46,854 bases of DNA. It comes from an uncultured Oscillibacter sp. (lineage in GTDB: Bacteria > Bacillota > Clostridia > Oscillospirales > Oscillospiraceae). Position numbers and translations under genes: made by a program. Location of the stretch: contig CANDBG010000017.1 of assembly GCA_947382875.1 (NCBI GenBank), positions 1 to 46,854 of the forward strand. Direction: 5' to 3'. Positions 32,633 to 40,583 of the stretch are shown here, in pieces. Numbering within the stretch: position 1 is the first letter of the stretch; each line of letters begins with the position of its first letter. Below the pieces are notes generated by a model, which saw nothing but the letters and a program-made list of their open reading frames with translations, ran no database searches and had not been told where the DNA came from.

Positions 32633-33329
32633 CGGCGCATTTTCCGCTCTGTGGAGACTGATGCTCCCCTTCGGCGCGTTGTTTCCGGGACTTCTGCTGA
32701 TCATGCTGGGCCTTTCCGGTCCGGTCGTTTCAGCATTCATCGGGACAAGCTCCGACGCCTTGGGACTTCTGCGGGCCTGTCGGAATTGGTGTCTGCTCCT
32801 TTGCGTTATTTCCATCGCAGCACTGCTGCTTTTGATTCTCGCTGCGGTCTTTTCCATCCGCTGGACGATGCGCCGGGAAGAAACCCGCGGTATGACTGGT
32901 CATGTGATCAAAATAAGTCTGGTTTCTTTTTTCGTGGAAGCCATACTCCTTGGCGCGCTCTTATACACGGGACCGGTCTTATCCGTCATTGCAGACGCCC
33001 AGGCGGATATCCGTCAAATTGAATCCGGGGAAACGGAGACGGCGCTTTTGTGGATGTACCCCGGAAGCGCTCTGACGCATTTGCCGGGGCCTTACAGCGG
33101 CGAACATCCCTCGCCGCTGACGAAATACTACGCCGCGGACGATTCCCTCCAAAGCTGGGACCCGTATCTGTTCCCCAACAGCCTGCACTTCGCGCCGGAA
33201 CCGGGTCCGGGCGGCGTGTATGCGTCTTCCAAATCAAAGGAATGGAATGAGGAAAACGTGCCGCGTTATCAAGTTGTCTACACGAGCCGTTTACGCTTTG
33301 TGGTGTCGGCGGAGCGGGCGGACGATTAG
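32625..33329 (+). CDS. membrane protein of unknown function coupled to luxS
   Basis: 234 aa. The ATG overlaps the luxS end by 8 bp, so it depends on luxS translation. Hydrophobic segments at about 10-35, 52-77 and 95-117 make three membrane passes; the remaining 115 residues (from about 120) are soluble and start with ADAQADIRQIESGE. No family is recognised. Because it overlaps luxS, a role in homocysteine/AI-2 handling or simple physical hitchhiking can both be imagined. Confidence 0.6.
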   Translation: MRNGAFSALWRLMLPFGALFPGLLLIMLGLSGPVVSAFIGTSSDALGLLRACRNWCLLLCVISIAALLLLILAAVFSIRWTMRREETRGMTGHVIKISLVSFFVEAILLGALLYTGPVLSVIADAQADIRQIESGETETALLWMYPGSALTHLPGPYSGEHPSPLTKYYAADDSLQSWDPYLFPNSLHFAPEPGPGGVYASSKSKEWNEENVPRYQVVYTSRLRFVVSAERADD

Positions 33330-33363
33330 TTTTCGTATGCCGCCGGGAAAATCCTCATATACT

Positions 33364-33405
33364 AATACTCCACAGGGCCGCGTCTGACGGGCTTTGTGGA
33401 GTATT
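33364..33405 (+). other. 11-bp inverted repeat before sodA
   Basis: AATACTCCACA (33364-33374) and TGTGGAGTATT (33395-33405) are perfect inverted repeats across 20 bp. No strong T tract follows. It could end the preceding operon or act as an operator or leader stem for sodA. A TATACT (33358-33363) precedes it without a clear -35. Confidence 0.45.
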
Positions 33406-33437
33406 TGCATGGGGCCTCGCCCCAGAGAGGAGCGCCG

Positions 33438-34079
33438 ATGGAACATCATTACCCGTTTACCCTGCCGCCGCTGCCCTACGGCTACGACGCACTTTTACCC
33501 GAACTGGATGAACGTACCCTCCATTTCCACCATGACAAGCATTTTAACACATATGTGGACAATCTCAACGCCCTGCTGGAAAAACACCCCGACGGTCAGG
33601 ATTGGTCTCTGGAACGTCTGGTGCAGGACTGGCGCCATTTGCCGGAGGACATCCGTCAGGGCGTGCGGAACAACGCAGGCGGCGTGTATAACCATGACCT
33701 GTATTTCAAAACCATGGCTCCCACGCCCGCCGCTTCGCCCACGGGTGCGCTGGAATCGGCCATCCAGCGGGATTTCGGCGATTTGCCTGCGCTGAAGTCC
33801 GCAATGAAAACCGCCGCGCTGGGACAATTTGGTTCCGGGTGGGCGTGGCTCGTCAGCGACTGCGACGGACGGCTTTCCGTCGTGAAAACGCCGAACCAGG
33901 ACGCCCCCCTTCCGCTGGTTCCCCTGACGCTGGTGGATGTGTGGGAACACGCTTATTATTTGCAGTACCAGAACCGCCGGGGGGATTATTTTGAAAGCTG
34001 GTGGAGGCTCGTCGACTGGCCCCAGCTCTCGGAGACCTACGAAGGACTGCTGCAAAATCGTCCGAAGTGCGCCCAATGA
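33438..34079 (+). CDS. sodA: superoxide dismutase, Mn type
   Basis: Converts superoxide to oxygen and hydrogen peroxide. 213 aa. Metal ligands: His31 in LHFHHDKHFNTYV, His86 in GGVYNHDLYF, Asp167 and His171 in LVDVWEHAYY. The MnSOD-type features are visible: Gly-Gly before the second His, and Gln154 in TPNQDAPL, in place of the FeSOD pattern. AGAGAGGAG is before the ATG at 33438; an upstream in-frame start lies in the hairpin. Useful for an anaerobe exposed to oxygen. Ends in a bidirectional terminator. Confidence 0.95.
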   Translation: MEHHYPFTLPPLPYGYDALLPELDERTLHFHHDKHFNTYVDNLNALLEKHPDGQDWSLERLVQDWRHLPEDIRQGVRNNAGGVYNHDLYFKTMAPTPAASPTGALESAIQRDFGDLPALKSAMKTAALGQFGSGWAWLVSDCDGRLSVVKTPNQDAPLPLVPLTLVDVWEHAYYLQYQNRRGDYFESWWRLVDWPQLSETYEGLLQNRPKCAQ

Positions 34080-34082
34080 GAC

Positions 34083-34125
34083 AAAATCAGAGATATCCCG
34101 CCGCGGGGATATCTCTGATTTTTTT
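34083..34125. terminator. bidirectional terminator between sodA and the anti-sigma gene
   Basis: A 17-bp stem AAAATCAGAGATATCCC/GGGATATCTCTGATTTT (34083-34099 and 34106-34122) with a T run on the plus strand and a matching A run on the other side. Confidence 0.93.
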
Positions 34126-34129
34126 CGTC

Positions 34130-35188
34130 TTACGCGTGGGGGATTTCGTAGACAATGCCGCCGACGGAAAGGGATGCCATATCCTCCAGGGGAATGATCT
34201 CCTCAAACACCTGCCCCTTGTGGCAAACGGTCACGCCGTTTTCGGGCGTCAGACCGCCGCCGGAATTGCTGAGGTCCATGACTGTGCCGTCGGTTTTTGT
34301 CAGAAGAATTGCAATGTTCTCCAGATACCGTTCGGACTGCCGGGCATCCTCCTCGGACTGCTGGCCGCTCCCGGCGCTGCTCCATTGAACCTGCGCATCC
34401 GCCGTATAATTCACCTTCACCGCAAGCGGGGAAATGCTGACGGCATCAATGGTGAAGTTCAGGCCGTTTTGCGAAAAGGTCTGCCCGCCGTCCAGGTGGA
34501 CCGCACAATCCTCATAGTCCACATCAAAGCGGAATTTCCAGTGACCGGAATACAGCATTTCCGATTGCTCTGTCTCCCCGTTCCAATAGCACAGATCCTG
34601 AAACTCCGCTGTGGCGGTTCCATGTGTCAAAGGCTTATCCGAACTGACCGTTTCCACCATCTGTATCTGATGATCCTCCGGGTTCTGGTCTGTAAACCAA
34701 GTAGTGCCGTAGGTTCCGCCTTTGACCCAACTGCCCCCGCCAAAGCCGCCCATCATCAGGTAATTTTTGTCGAGGCTCTTGTCCGCAGGAAAGAACCGCT
34801 CCCCGTCATCCCGCGTGAGGGTGTAGACAATGACGGCGTTATACTCGTCTCCCATGATGGCGTCGGCGGTGATGGTAATGCCGTTGTCGGTGGCGGACGC
34901 CCCAATCGGATGACCGATTTTGTCAATGACTTCCGTCTGGGCGACGTTGCCGCCAAAGAGGGGCGCAAACACGTCCGCCGGGACAGGCAGGATTCCTGCC
35001 GCGCTGGAACCCACCACCAGAACCACCGCCATCGCCGCGGCAATCAGGGCGGTCCGGAGAAGCGGACGGCGGCTTTTTTTGGTCTGCTTCCGGGCGGCGT
35101 CCGCCGCCGCCTGCGCCAGTGTTTTCTTTTGTTCCGGCGTGAACTGCAAGGCGGACATTTCCCGCTTGTACTCAAACAGACTGCTCAT
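34130..35188 (-). CDS. DUF4179-type protein, candidate anti-sigma factor
   Basis: 352 aa. A basic cytoplasmic N-terminus (about 1-44, with helices EYKREMSALQFTPEQKKTLAQ) precedes one membrane segment (about 46-66, TALIAAAMAVVLVVGSSA), and the rest is outside: DUF4179-like region (about 70-200) and a C-terminal beta domain. This is a typical partner of an ECF sigma factor, holding it at the membrane until a signal arrives. GGGAGG precedes the ATG at 35188. It overlaps the sigma gene end by 17 bp, so the two are coupled. Confidence 0.82.
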   Translation of the reverse strand: MSSLFEYKREMSALQFTPEQKKTLAQAAADAARKQTKKSRRPLLRTALIAAAMAVVLVVGSSAAGILPVPADVFAPLFGGNVAQTEVIDKIGHPIGASATDNGITITADAIMGDEYNAVIVYTLTRDDGERFFPADKSLDKNYLMMGGFGGGSWVKGGTYGTTWFTDQNPEDHQIQMVETVSSDKPLTHGTATAEFQDLCYWNGETEQSEMLYSGHWKFRFDVDYEDCAVHLDGGQTFSQNGLNFTIDAVSISPLAVKVNYTADAQVQWSSAGSGQQSEEDARQSERYLENIAILLTKTDGTVMDLSNSGGGLTPENGVTVCHKGQVFEEIIPLEDMASLSVGGIVYEIPHA

Positions 35189-35660
35189 ATTCCGTACCTC
35201 CCAATAAATCCTTGAGTTTTGCCCGGCCACGGGCCAGGCGCGTATGAACGGTTGCCGCGGGTACGCCCAAAATAGACGCGATTTCTGTTGCCTGATAGCC
35301 TTCGTAATAAAAGAGATAAATCACTGTCCGGTAGTTCGCCGGAAGGGCGTTCACGGCTTCCAAAATGGAACCGTCGGCGGCCTCCGGCGCGGGGACCTCC
35401 AGAACGGTCTCCAGACCACAGGTCCGCTTCCGCCAGGGACTTTTCAGCAAATCCTTGCACGCGTTGGACGCCATGCGCAGGATATACGCCCGTTCATGCT
35501 CCGCGCTGTCAAACTCCCGCGGCTCGGCCAGCAGCTTGACAAATACCGTCTGACAAATGTCCTGGGCGTCGTCGGTGTTTTTCAAATAGGTATAGCTTAA
35601 ACGCAGAATTGTGTCGGCGTAGGCGTTCACAAGCCGTTCCGCCTGTTCATTCAAATTCAT
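35172..35660 (-). CDS. ECF-type RNA polymerase sigma factor
   Basis: 162-aa sigma-70 family factor with only regions 2 and 4. Region 2: NAYADTILRLSYTYLKNTDDAQDICQTVFVKLL (about residues 12-44); region 4: LPANYRTVIYLFYYEGYQATEIASILGVPAATVHTRLARGRAKLK (about 106-150). AAAGGAG is eight bases before the ATG. It directs core RNA polymerase to alternative promoters; the overlapping downstream membrane protein is probably its inhibitor. Own target promoters could not be identified. Confidence 0.92.
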   Translation of the reverse strand: MNLNEQAERLVNAYADTILRLSYTYLKNTDDAQDICQTVFVKLLAEPREFDSAEHERAYILRMASNACKDLLKSPWRKRTCGLETVLEVPAPEAADGSILEAVNALPANYRTVIYLFYYEGYQATEIASILGVPAATVHTRLARGRAKLKDLLGGTEYEQSV

Positions 35661-35787
35661 CGTATCAACTCCTTTGGAGCGCTCTCATAATGGATACGAT
35701 TCAGCCCGGCAAAACCTTTCACCTTTTTTCAAATAATTTCCCGTATGCCCGGAACCATCCGTCTAAGTTTTCCAGAAACCGGCAATA

Positions 35788-35801
35788 CTCCTCACCAGGA
35801 G
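35788..35801 (+). promoter_or_regulatory. small hairpin covering the ribosome site of the Hsp100-like gene
   Basis: CTCCT (35788-35792), loop CACC, AGGAG (35797-35801). The 3' arm is the ribosome site of the gene at 35811. Only 5 bp, so weaker than the two similar cases in the window. Confidence 0.45.
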
Positions 35802-35810
35802 GTTGACTCT

Positions 35811-37193
35811 ATGACATTCGCCCAACTCTGTTCCGCCGCTCCCGCCGGCTACGAGGCCCTGCGCCGCTCCATCGACGCCTGGGACCGTCAGGGCAAGCCT
35901 TACGAATTCTCCGGCTGTCAAATGCCCTCCGGCTGTATGCCGTCTCTTGTGGTTCTGGGCTTCGCCCGACGCGCAAACGGTTATGTCCTGTACTGGAAAC
36001 CTGCCGTGCAGTACCAGGGACCCAGCCGGGTCCTGGCGATGTTGTTCAGCCGCAGCGTTTGGAGCTTTCCCAATTACGAATCCATGGCCGGACGCTTATT
36101 GTCCTTCCGGAATGAGGTAAACCCGCCTGTGGTCCGCCGCGCCGCGCCCGTTTCGCAGGAGCCAAAACGCAGCTTCTTTCATCCGAAGGTCCCCGACCCC
36201 GTCTGGCCCCCGCTCTTTACACAGCTCATGGAAGCGCTCTCGCAGGAAGTTCTTGGACAGCCCCGCGCCGTGGAAGCGGCGGCTTTCCGGCTCTACACCC
36301 ATGTCGGCAAGCAGGCCCCCGCCAGACCCCTCTCCCTCATTTTCCACGGACCTACGGGCGTCGGAAAATCCGAACTGGGAAAAGCCATCGCTCCCGCCCT
36401 GGAACGCGTCTGCGGAAGACATTATCAATTTGTCTGGACGGAGCTGAACACGTTCACGCAGCCCCATTCTGTCCACCGGCTCACCGGCGCGCCGCCGGGT
36501 TACGTCGGCTACGAAGATCAACCGGTTTTTGCGGCGGTCCGGCGGGACCCGTATACGGTGTTTATGTTTGACGAACTGGAAAAAGCACATCCGGAAATAC
36601 TCAAAGTATTCATGTCTATCCTGGACGAGGGCCGCTGCACCGCGCACAAAGCCGGTGACGGCGGCGAACGGGAACTGGATTTCCGCCGTTGTGTCTTTGT
36701 CTTCACGACAAATGCCGACCTGACCGCCGGTCCCCGACGCCTGGGCTTCAGCGGCGAAGCAGGCGTAACGCCCCGTTCGGAACGTTCGAAGGCATCCACC
36801 CCCGCAGAGCTGGCTGCGCAGCTTTTCGAAGAAAACGAAGAAGCGCGCCGGGCGATGGTGCGCCTCGGCGTGCTTCAAGAGATTGCCGGTCGTTTTACCG
36901 GCCTGATTCCATTTGCTGCGCTGGACCAGGCAGCGCGTCTGGCCATTACCGCCAAACAAATCACAGCGCTGGGCCGGGAGTACGGACTGCAAATCGTCCG
37001 GGTGGACCCGGAGACCGTACAGGCCCTGGCTCCCGGTCCCGACGCACTTTCCATCCGTTCGGCGGCGGGCGTGCTGGAGGGCGTCCTGACGCCGGTTCTG
37101 GCACAGGCCGCCGCATCGGGACGCACGGCGTTTCGTCTTTCCGGCAGTCCCGGCGCACTGCGGCTCTCACCCGCTTATTTCAGCGCGTCCTGA
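35811..37193 (+). CDS. stand-alone single-ring Hsp100/Clp-like AAA+ ATPase
   Basis: 460 aa with one AAA+ module of the Clp/ClpB D2 type. Residues 1-130 are a unique N-terminal domain. GQPRAVEAAAFRL (149-161), Walker A GPTGVGKS (180-187), pore loop GAPPGYVGYEDQ (227-238), Walker B VFMFDE (250-255), ELEKAHPE, sensor 1 FTTNAD, the LGF tripeptide (311-313) where ClpA/ClpC carry the ClpP-docking loop, Arg361 in GRFTGLIPF as Arg finger, and a C-terminal small domain with SIRSAAGVLEGVL. ATG at 35811 follows AGGAGG. It converges with the Lys/Ala-rich gene by 19 bp. Possibly an unfoldase for a dedicated substrate. Confidence 0.8.
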   Translation: MTFAQLCSAAPAGYEALRRSIDAWDRQGKPYEFSGCQMPSGCMPSLVVLGFARRANGYVLYWKPAVQYQGPSRVLAMLFSRSVWSFPNYESMAGRLLSFRNEVNPPVVRRAAPVSQEPKRSFFHPKVPDPVWPPLFTQLMEALSQEVLGQPRAVEAAAFRLYTHVGKQAPARPLSLIFHGPTGVGKSELGKAIAPALERVCGRHYQFVWTELNTFTQPHSVHRLTGAPPGYVGYEDQPVFAAVRRDPYTVFMFDELEKAHPEILKVFMSILDEGRCTAHKAGDGGERELDFRRCVFVFTTNADLTAGPRRLGFSGEAGVTPRSERSKASTPAELAAQLFEENEEARRAMVRLGVLQEIAGRFTGLIPFAALDQAARLAITAKQITALGREYGLQIVRVDPETVQALAPGPDALSIRSAAGVLEGVLTPVLAQAAASGRTAFRLSGSPGALRLSPAYFSAS

Positions 37194-38395
37194 ATATCCA
37201 GCTCTACCACCTTGTTCGTTCCAACGTTCAGCTTGTAAACGTGCTGGCCGTCGGTGGAGAGGAAGAAGTGTCCGGCAATTTCGTTCACGCCGCCTTCCTC
37301 CATCCGGTATACGCTCATGCGCAGACACGGAATCTCATCCACCCAGGCGATGCCGTCCTGGGTATAGATGCGGTAATCGTCCATGGAATCGCCTTCCAGT
37401 CCCAACACGGACGGCGGCAGCTCCTTCAAGCTCTCGATCACCTTGGTCACGCCCTGGCCCGAACTGCCGGACGACGGCGGCGTCGGATCTTTCACACGGC
37501 CTGCCGGCAGCTCCACTGCCACCGTACAGGACCCCTCTTTCCAATCCAGCGTCAGCGACTGCACAAAGTCGCTTTCCGGCATATTCCGCGCCAGTTGTAC
37601 GGTTCCGCTGGTGGGCGGCGTTTCGCCATCGAAACTGGGCGGGTCAATTTTCGTCATGGTCTCGTCAATGACGAAGAAGCCGGCGTCCTCCGTGGTCATC
37701 AGCGTTGTATAGGCCGACACCAACGCCCGGGCATTGGTCAAATCCTGATAGGTGTACAGCATCGGCGTAAACTCCACGCCGCTTGCGGCGCTGTCTTCCG
37801 CAGGCGTCTCGCCTTCTTCTCCCTCTTCGCCCTCGGCGGGCTCCTCGGGTTCGGGTACGATTTCCTCACCGTAAACGGTCACGCCGCTCCAAACCGGCAG
37901 CGCCGGTACCATCGTCTCCCCGCCGACGGAATACTGGGCAGGCGGGACAATCGGTTCCGGCGGCGCTTCTTCTTCCCCGCCGTCTTTGCGCAGGAAGAAA
38001 AACACGCCCGCTCCCACGGCGACGGCCACCACCGGCAGCAAAAGCAGAAGCAGTTTCTTTTTCCCCTTCTTCTTTCCCTTGCTTTCACCGCCGCCTTCGA
38101 CGTCCTCGCCGGCGGCGGCTTTTTCGGCCATTTTCGCGGCGATTTTCGCCCGTTTCTCCTCCGCCTTACGGCTGGCCTGTTCAGCTCTTTGCGCCGCTTT
38201 TGCCGCCTTGGCCGCCTCTTTTGCCGCTTTTTTCTCGGCGCTCCGGGTCTGCTTGGCGGCTTTTTTCTCCGCTCGAGCGGCCTGCTTCTGCGCCGCTTTT
38301 TCCGCTTTTTGTGCAACAATCTGCACCTGCTGCGCGGCTTTTGCCGCCTTTTGTTCGGCTTTTTGGACTTTCTTATCCACTTTGTCCTGTTTCAA
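37175..38395 (-). CDS. membrane-anchored protein with Lys/Ala-rich cytoplasmic tail
   Basis: 406 aa. Residues 1-110 are almost only Ala, Lys, Glu, Gln, Arg, forming long alpha helix or coiled coil with histone-H1-like repeats of AEKKAAK type; a basic stretch (KGKKKGKKK) borders one membrane segment (about 113-135). An acidic linker (PEPEEPAEGEEGEEGE) and an extracellular domain (about 195-406) follow. No known family. GTG at 38404 lies only one base after AGGAG, so TTG at 38395 is preferred. It follows the FtsA-like gene by 53 bp and probably works with it; the basic helix could bind nucleic acid or acidic partners. Confidence 0.7.
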   Translation of the reverse strand: MKQDKVDKKVQKAEQKAAKAAQQVQIVAQKAEKAAQKQAARAEKKAAKQTRSAEKKAAKEAAKAAKAAQRAEQASRKAEEKRAKIAAKMAEKAAAGEDVEGGGESKGKKKGKKKLLLLLLPVVAVAVGAGVFFFLRKDGGEEEAPPEPIVPPAQYSVGGETMVPALPVWSGVTVYGEEIVPEPEEPAEGEEGEEGETPAEDSAASGVEFTPMLYTYQDLTNARALVSAYTTLMTTEDAGFFVIDETMTKIDPPSFDGETPPTSGTVQLARNMPESDFVQSLTLDWKEGSCTVAVELPAGRVKDPTPPSSGSSGQGVTKVIESLKELPPSVLGLEGDSMDDYRIYTQDGIAWVDEIPCLRMSVYRMEEGGVNEIAGHFFLSTDGQHVYKLNVGTNKVVELDIQDALK

Positions 38396-38448
38396 GCGCC
38401 TCACACTCCTATTTTCATCCTGCGGGAAAACCAGCCGCCCCCGCGTCC

Positions 38449-40461
38449 TTAGTTACAGCGGATGGTCACGGAATCCCGGTTTTTCACCACCTGGCTGAAA
38501 CCGCATTCCACACCGTTCACCGCCAGATGGACCGGTCCCTCCACATGGTCGAAGTCCAGCCCGGAATGTTCCAGCAGATCCATCAGGTAATACGGCTGAC
38601 CGTTTTCCTTTCCCGGCAGGATCAAGGGTTTTCCATTCAAAAGCACTTCCACCTGACGCGTCCGTGCAGCCAGCGGTCTGGGGATCTGTACCGGTTCCGC
38701 GGGTTTTGGGATCGCAGCTTGCGGCGTCGGTTCCACAGACGGCTGAACGACGCGTTCCGCAGGCCGCTGGCGGGTTCGCTCCACGGGCCGCTGCACCGGC
38801 GTGCCCTGTGTCTCCGTCCTCTGGGGCGCGGGACGCTGCGCAACAGGCTGTGCCTCCGACCGCGGGGGCGGCGCGACATTTCGTTCCAGCGTCAGCACGA
38901 CATCACCCTGCCGCAGAGGCGTGTTGAGACGCGCTTCCTGGTTGTTCACCAGCACACGGCCGGAAAAATCAGCTCCCAGAAGCTCGCCCAGAGTTTTGCC
39001 GGCGTCCTTGCCGGGACGCGCGGGAGTGAAGTGTATGCGGTCCCCCGCGTGAATCACGGTGTTGATTGCCGCGTCCATTTCGTTCACCGTCAAAATGGCC
39101 GGCACGGCCGGTTCGCCCCGCAGAACCATCCGCCGTCCGTCCAAGGTAATGTTCAGGTTTTTGCCGGACTTGCCCAGCATATCCGCGTAGCTGTATCCGT
39201 TCATCAGGAGAATATCCCGCAAGGTCAGAATGCCGCTGCGGAACAGCTTTGCAGACTGGCCGTTCAGCGTGACGACATAGCTGTCGTTCAGCAGGCCCAA
39301 ACCGGCGGATACGGCAATCCCCAAAGGCGTTGCGTACTCGGGGTTTTCCAGGTTCAGATCATCGGCAAATACGCTCTTGGCGTAGTTGCTGCCCGCCACG
39401 GCAACCCGCCGGGCATCCATTTTCAGGCAGTCTGCAACCTGTTCCTTCAAGCGGTCAAGCTTGCTGCCGCCGCCCGCCAGAAACAATGCCGACGGCGCGG
39501 AACCGTTGAGTTCCGTCACCTGTACCGCCACGGCCTCCGCCAACCGCCTCGACGGTTCCTCAATCGCCTTGCACACCGTTTCATAAGAAACCGTGTTTTG
39601 CAGGCCCAGAATATCTGTATATTCTACATCTTCACCGGGCCGAAGGTTCCGTTTGATTTCCTCGGCGGTCTGGAAGTCCACCAGGAACGATTTCATAATC
39701 GCCTCAGTAATCTCGTCCCCCGCAATGGTCGCCATGGTGTAGCCCACGACACTCCCATCCCGACAGATGGCAATATCCGTTGTACCCGCGCCAATGTCCA
39801 CCAGCGCCAGATTCAAGAGGCGCAGCTCCGCCGGGATGGCGGCGTTCATGGCGGCAATGGGCTCCAGCGTCAGGCTGGCTACCTGCAAACCCGCCGCCCG
39901 CATAGCGGCATAGAGGCTCTCCACCACCTCGCCGGGCAGAAACGTCGCCATGACATCGGCTTCCGCCCGCCGTCCATTGTGGTCCAGGAGGGACGAAAGC
40001 GGGTAATTGTCCAGACGGTACTGCGTAATGGTGTAACCCACCATGAAAAACTGCCGCCGGGTTTCCTCCTCCATTTGCAGGCCCTCCTCGGCGGCGGCCA
40101 GGGCCGCGGCCTCCAGACGGCTGATCTGTTCGGAGGTGATGGATTCCTCGCCGGACAATTCCAGATACGCGCTGCCGCTCTGGGTTCGGAGGGCGCGCCC
40201 GGCGGCGGCCACGCACACCCGCTGCAGCCGTACGCCCAAACGTTCCTCCAGGCGGGCGGTCACGGTTTTGACCAGACCCGCAACCTGCTGAATATTATCA
40301 ATCTGACCATCGATCATCGCACGGCTGCCATGCTCGGCCATTTCGATATCCAGAACCTTCAGCCGTTCGCCGGAAGGCCGTCCCACCACGCCGACGACGC
40401 TACGGGTGCCGATATCCAGGGCGAACACCATCTCCCGATCCTGGCTTTTGTATTCCATCAT
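38449..40461 (-). CDS. FtsA-like actin-fold protein with extended C-terminus
   Basis: 670 aa. Residues about 12-380 are an FtsA/PilM-type actin-like ATPase: FALDIGTRSVVGVVG (phosphate 1), an inserted SHS2-like domain with RVCVAAAGRAL, LALVDIGAGTTDIAICRDG (phosphate 2), EEIKRNLR and LFLAGGGSKL (adenosine). A C-terminal half not found in FtsA follows: two or three beta-grasp-like modules (about 395-540: VTLNGQSAKL, ITLDGRRMVL, RVLVNNQEARL) then a Pro/Arg/Gln linker and a final module (about 605-670: VEVLLNGKPLIL ... LAVNGVECGF). AAGGAG precedes two adjacent ATGs. Probably membrane-associated cytoskeletal protein; canonical FtsA would sit with ftsZ, absent here. Confidence 0.8.
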   Translation of the reverse strand: MMEYKSQDREMVFALDIGTRSVVGVVGRPSGERLKVLDIEMAEHGSRAMIDGQIDNIQQVAGLVKTVTARLEERLGVRLQRVCVAAAGRALRTQSGSAYLELSGEESITSEQISRLEAAALAAAEEGLQMEEETRRQFFMVGYTITQYRLDNYPLSSLLDHNGRRAEADVMATFLPGEVVESLYAAMRAAGLQVASLTLEPIAAMNAAIPAELRLLNLALVDIGAGTTDIAICRDGSVVGYTMATIAGDEITEAIMKSFLVDFQTAEEIKRNLRPGEDVEYTDILGLQNTVSYETVCKAIEEPSRRLAEAVAVQVTELNGSAPSALFLAGGGSKLDRLKEQVADCLKMDARRVAVAGSNYAKSVFADDLNLENPEYATPLGIAVSAGLGLLNDSYVVTLNGQSAKLFRSGILTLRDILLMNGYSYADMLGKSGKNLNITLDGRRMVLRGEPAVPAILTVNEMDAAINTVIHAGDRIHFTPARPGKDAGKTLGELLGADFSGRVLVNNQEARLNTPLRQGDVVLTLERNVAPPPRSEAQPVAQRPAPQRTETQGTPVQRPVERTRQRPAERVVQPSVEPTPQAAIPKPAEPVQIPRPLAARTRQVEVLLNGKPLILPGKENGQPYYLMDLLEHSGLDFDHVEGPVHLAVNGVECGFSQVVKNRDSVTIRCN

Positions 40462-40502
40462 AAAAGGTGTCTCCTTTCCTCGGAAAAAACCACAGGCCCC
40501 TT

Positions 40503-40542
40503 AAAAACGATGCCAGAAGGCGGTATCGCACCGCCTTCTGGC
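40503..40542 (-). terminator. terminator of the mcp gene
   Basis: A perfect 13-bp stem GCCAGAAGGCGGT/ACCGCCTTCTGGC with loop ATCGC; on the minus strand it is followed by TCGTTTTTAA. Confidence 0.88.
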
Positions 40543-40583
40543 AAAGGAAGGGCTTCCCGATGCGTTAGAAACCGGGGCGGTCC

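Noticed and set aside
38404-38404. GTG start of the Lys/Ala-rich protein
   Set aside because: The AGGAG site ends one base before it, which is too close; TTG at 38395 fits better, although only three residues differ.
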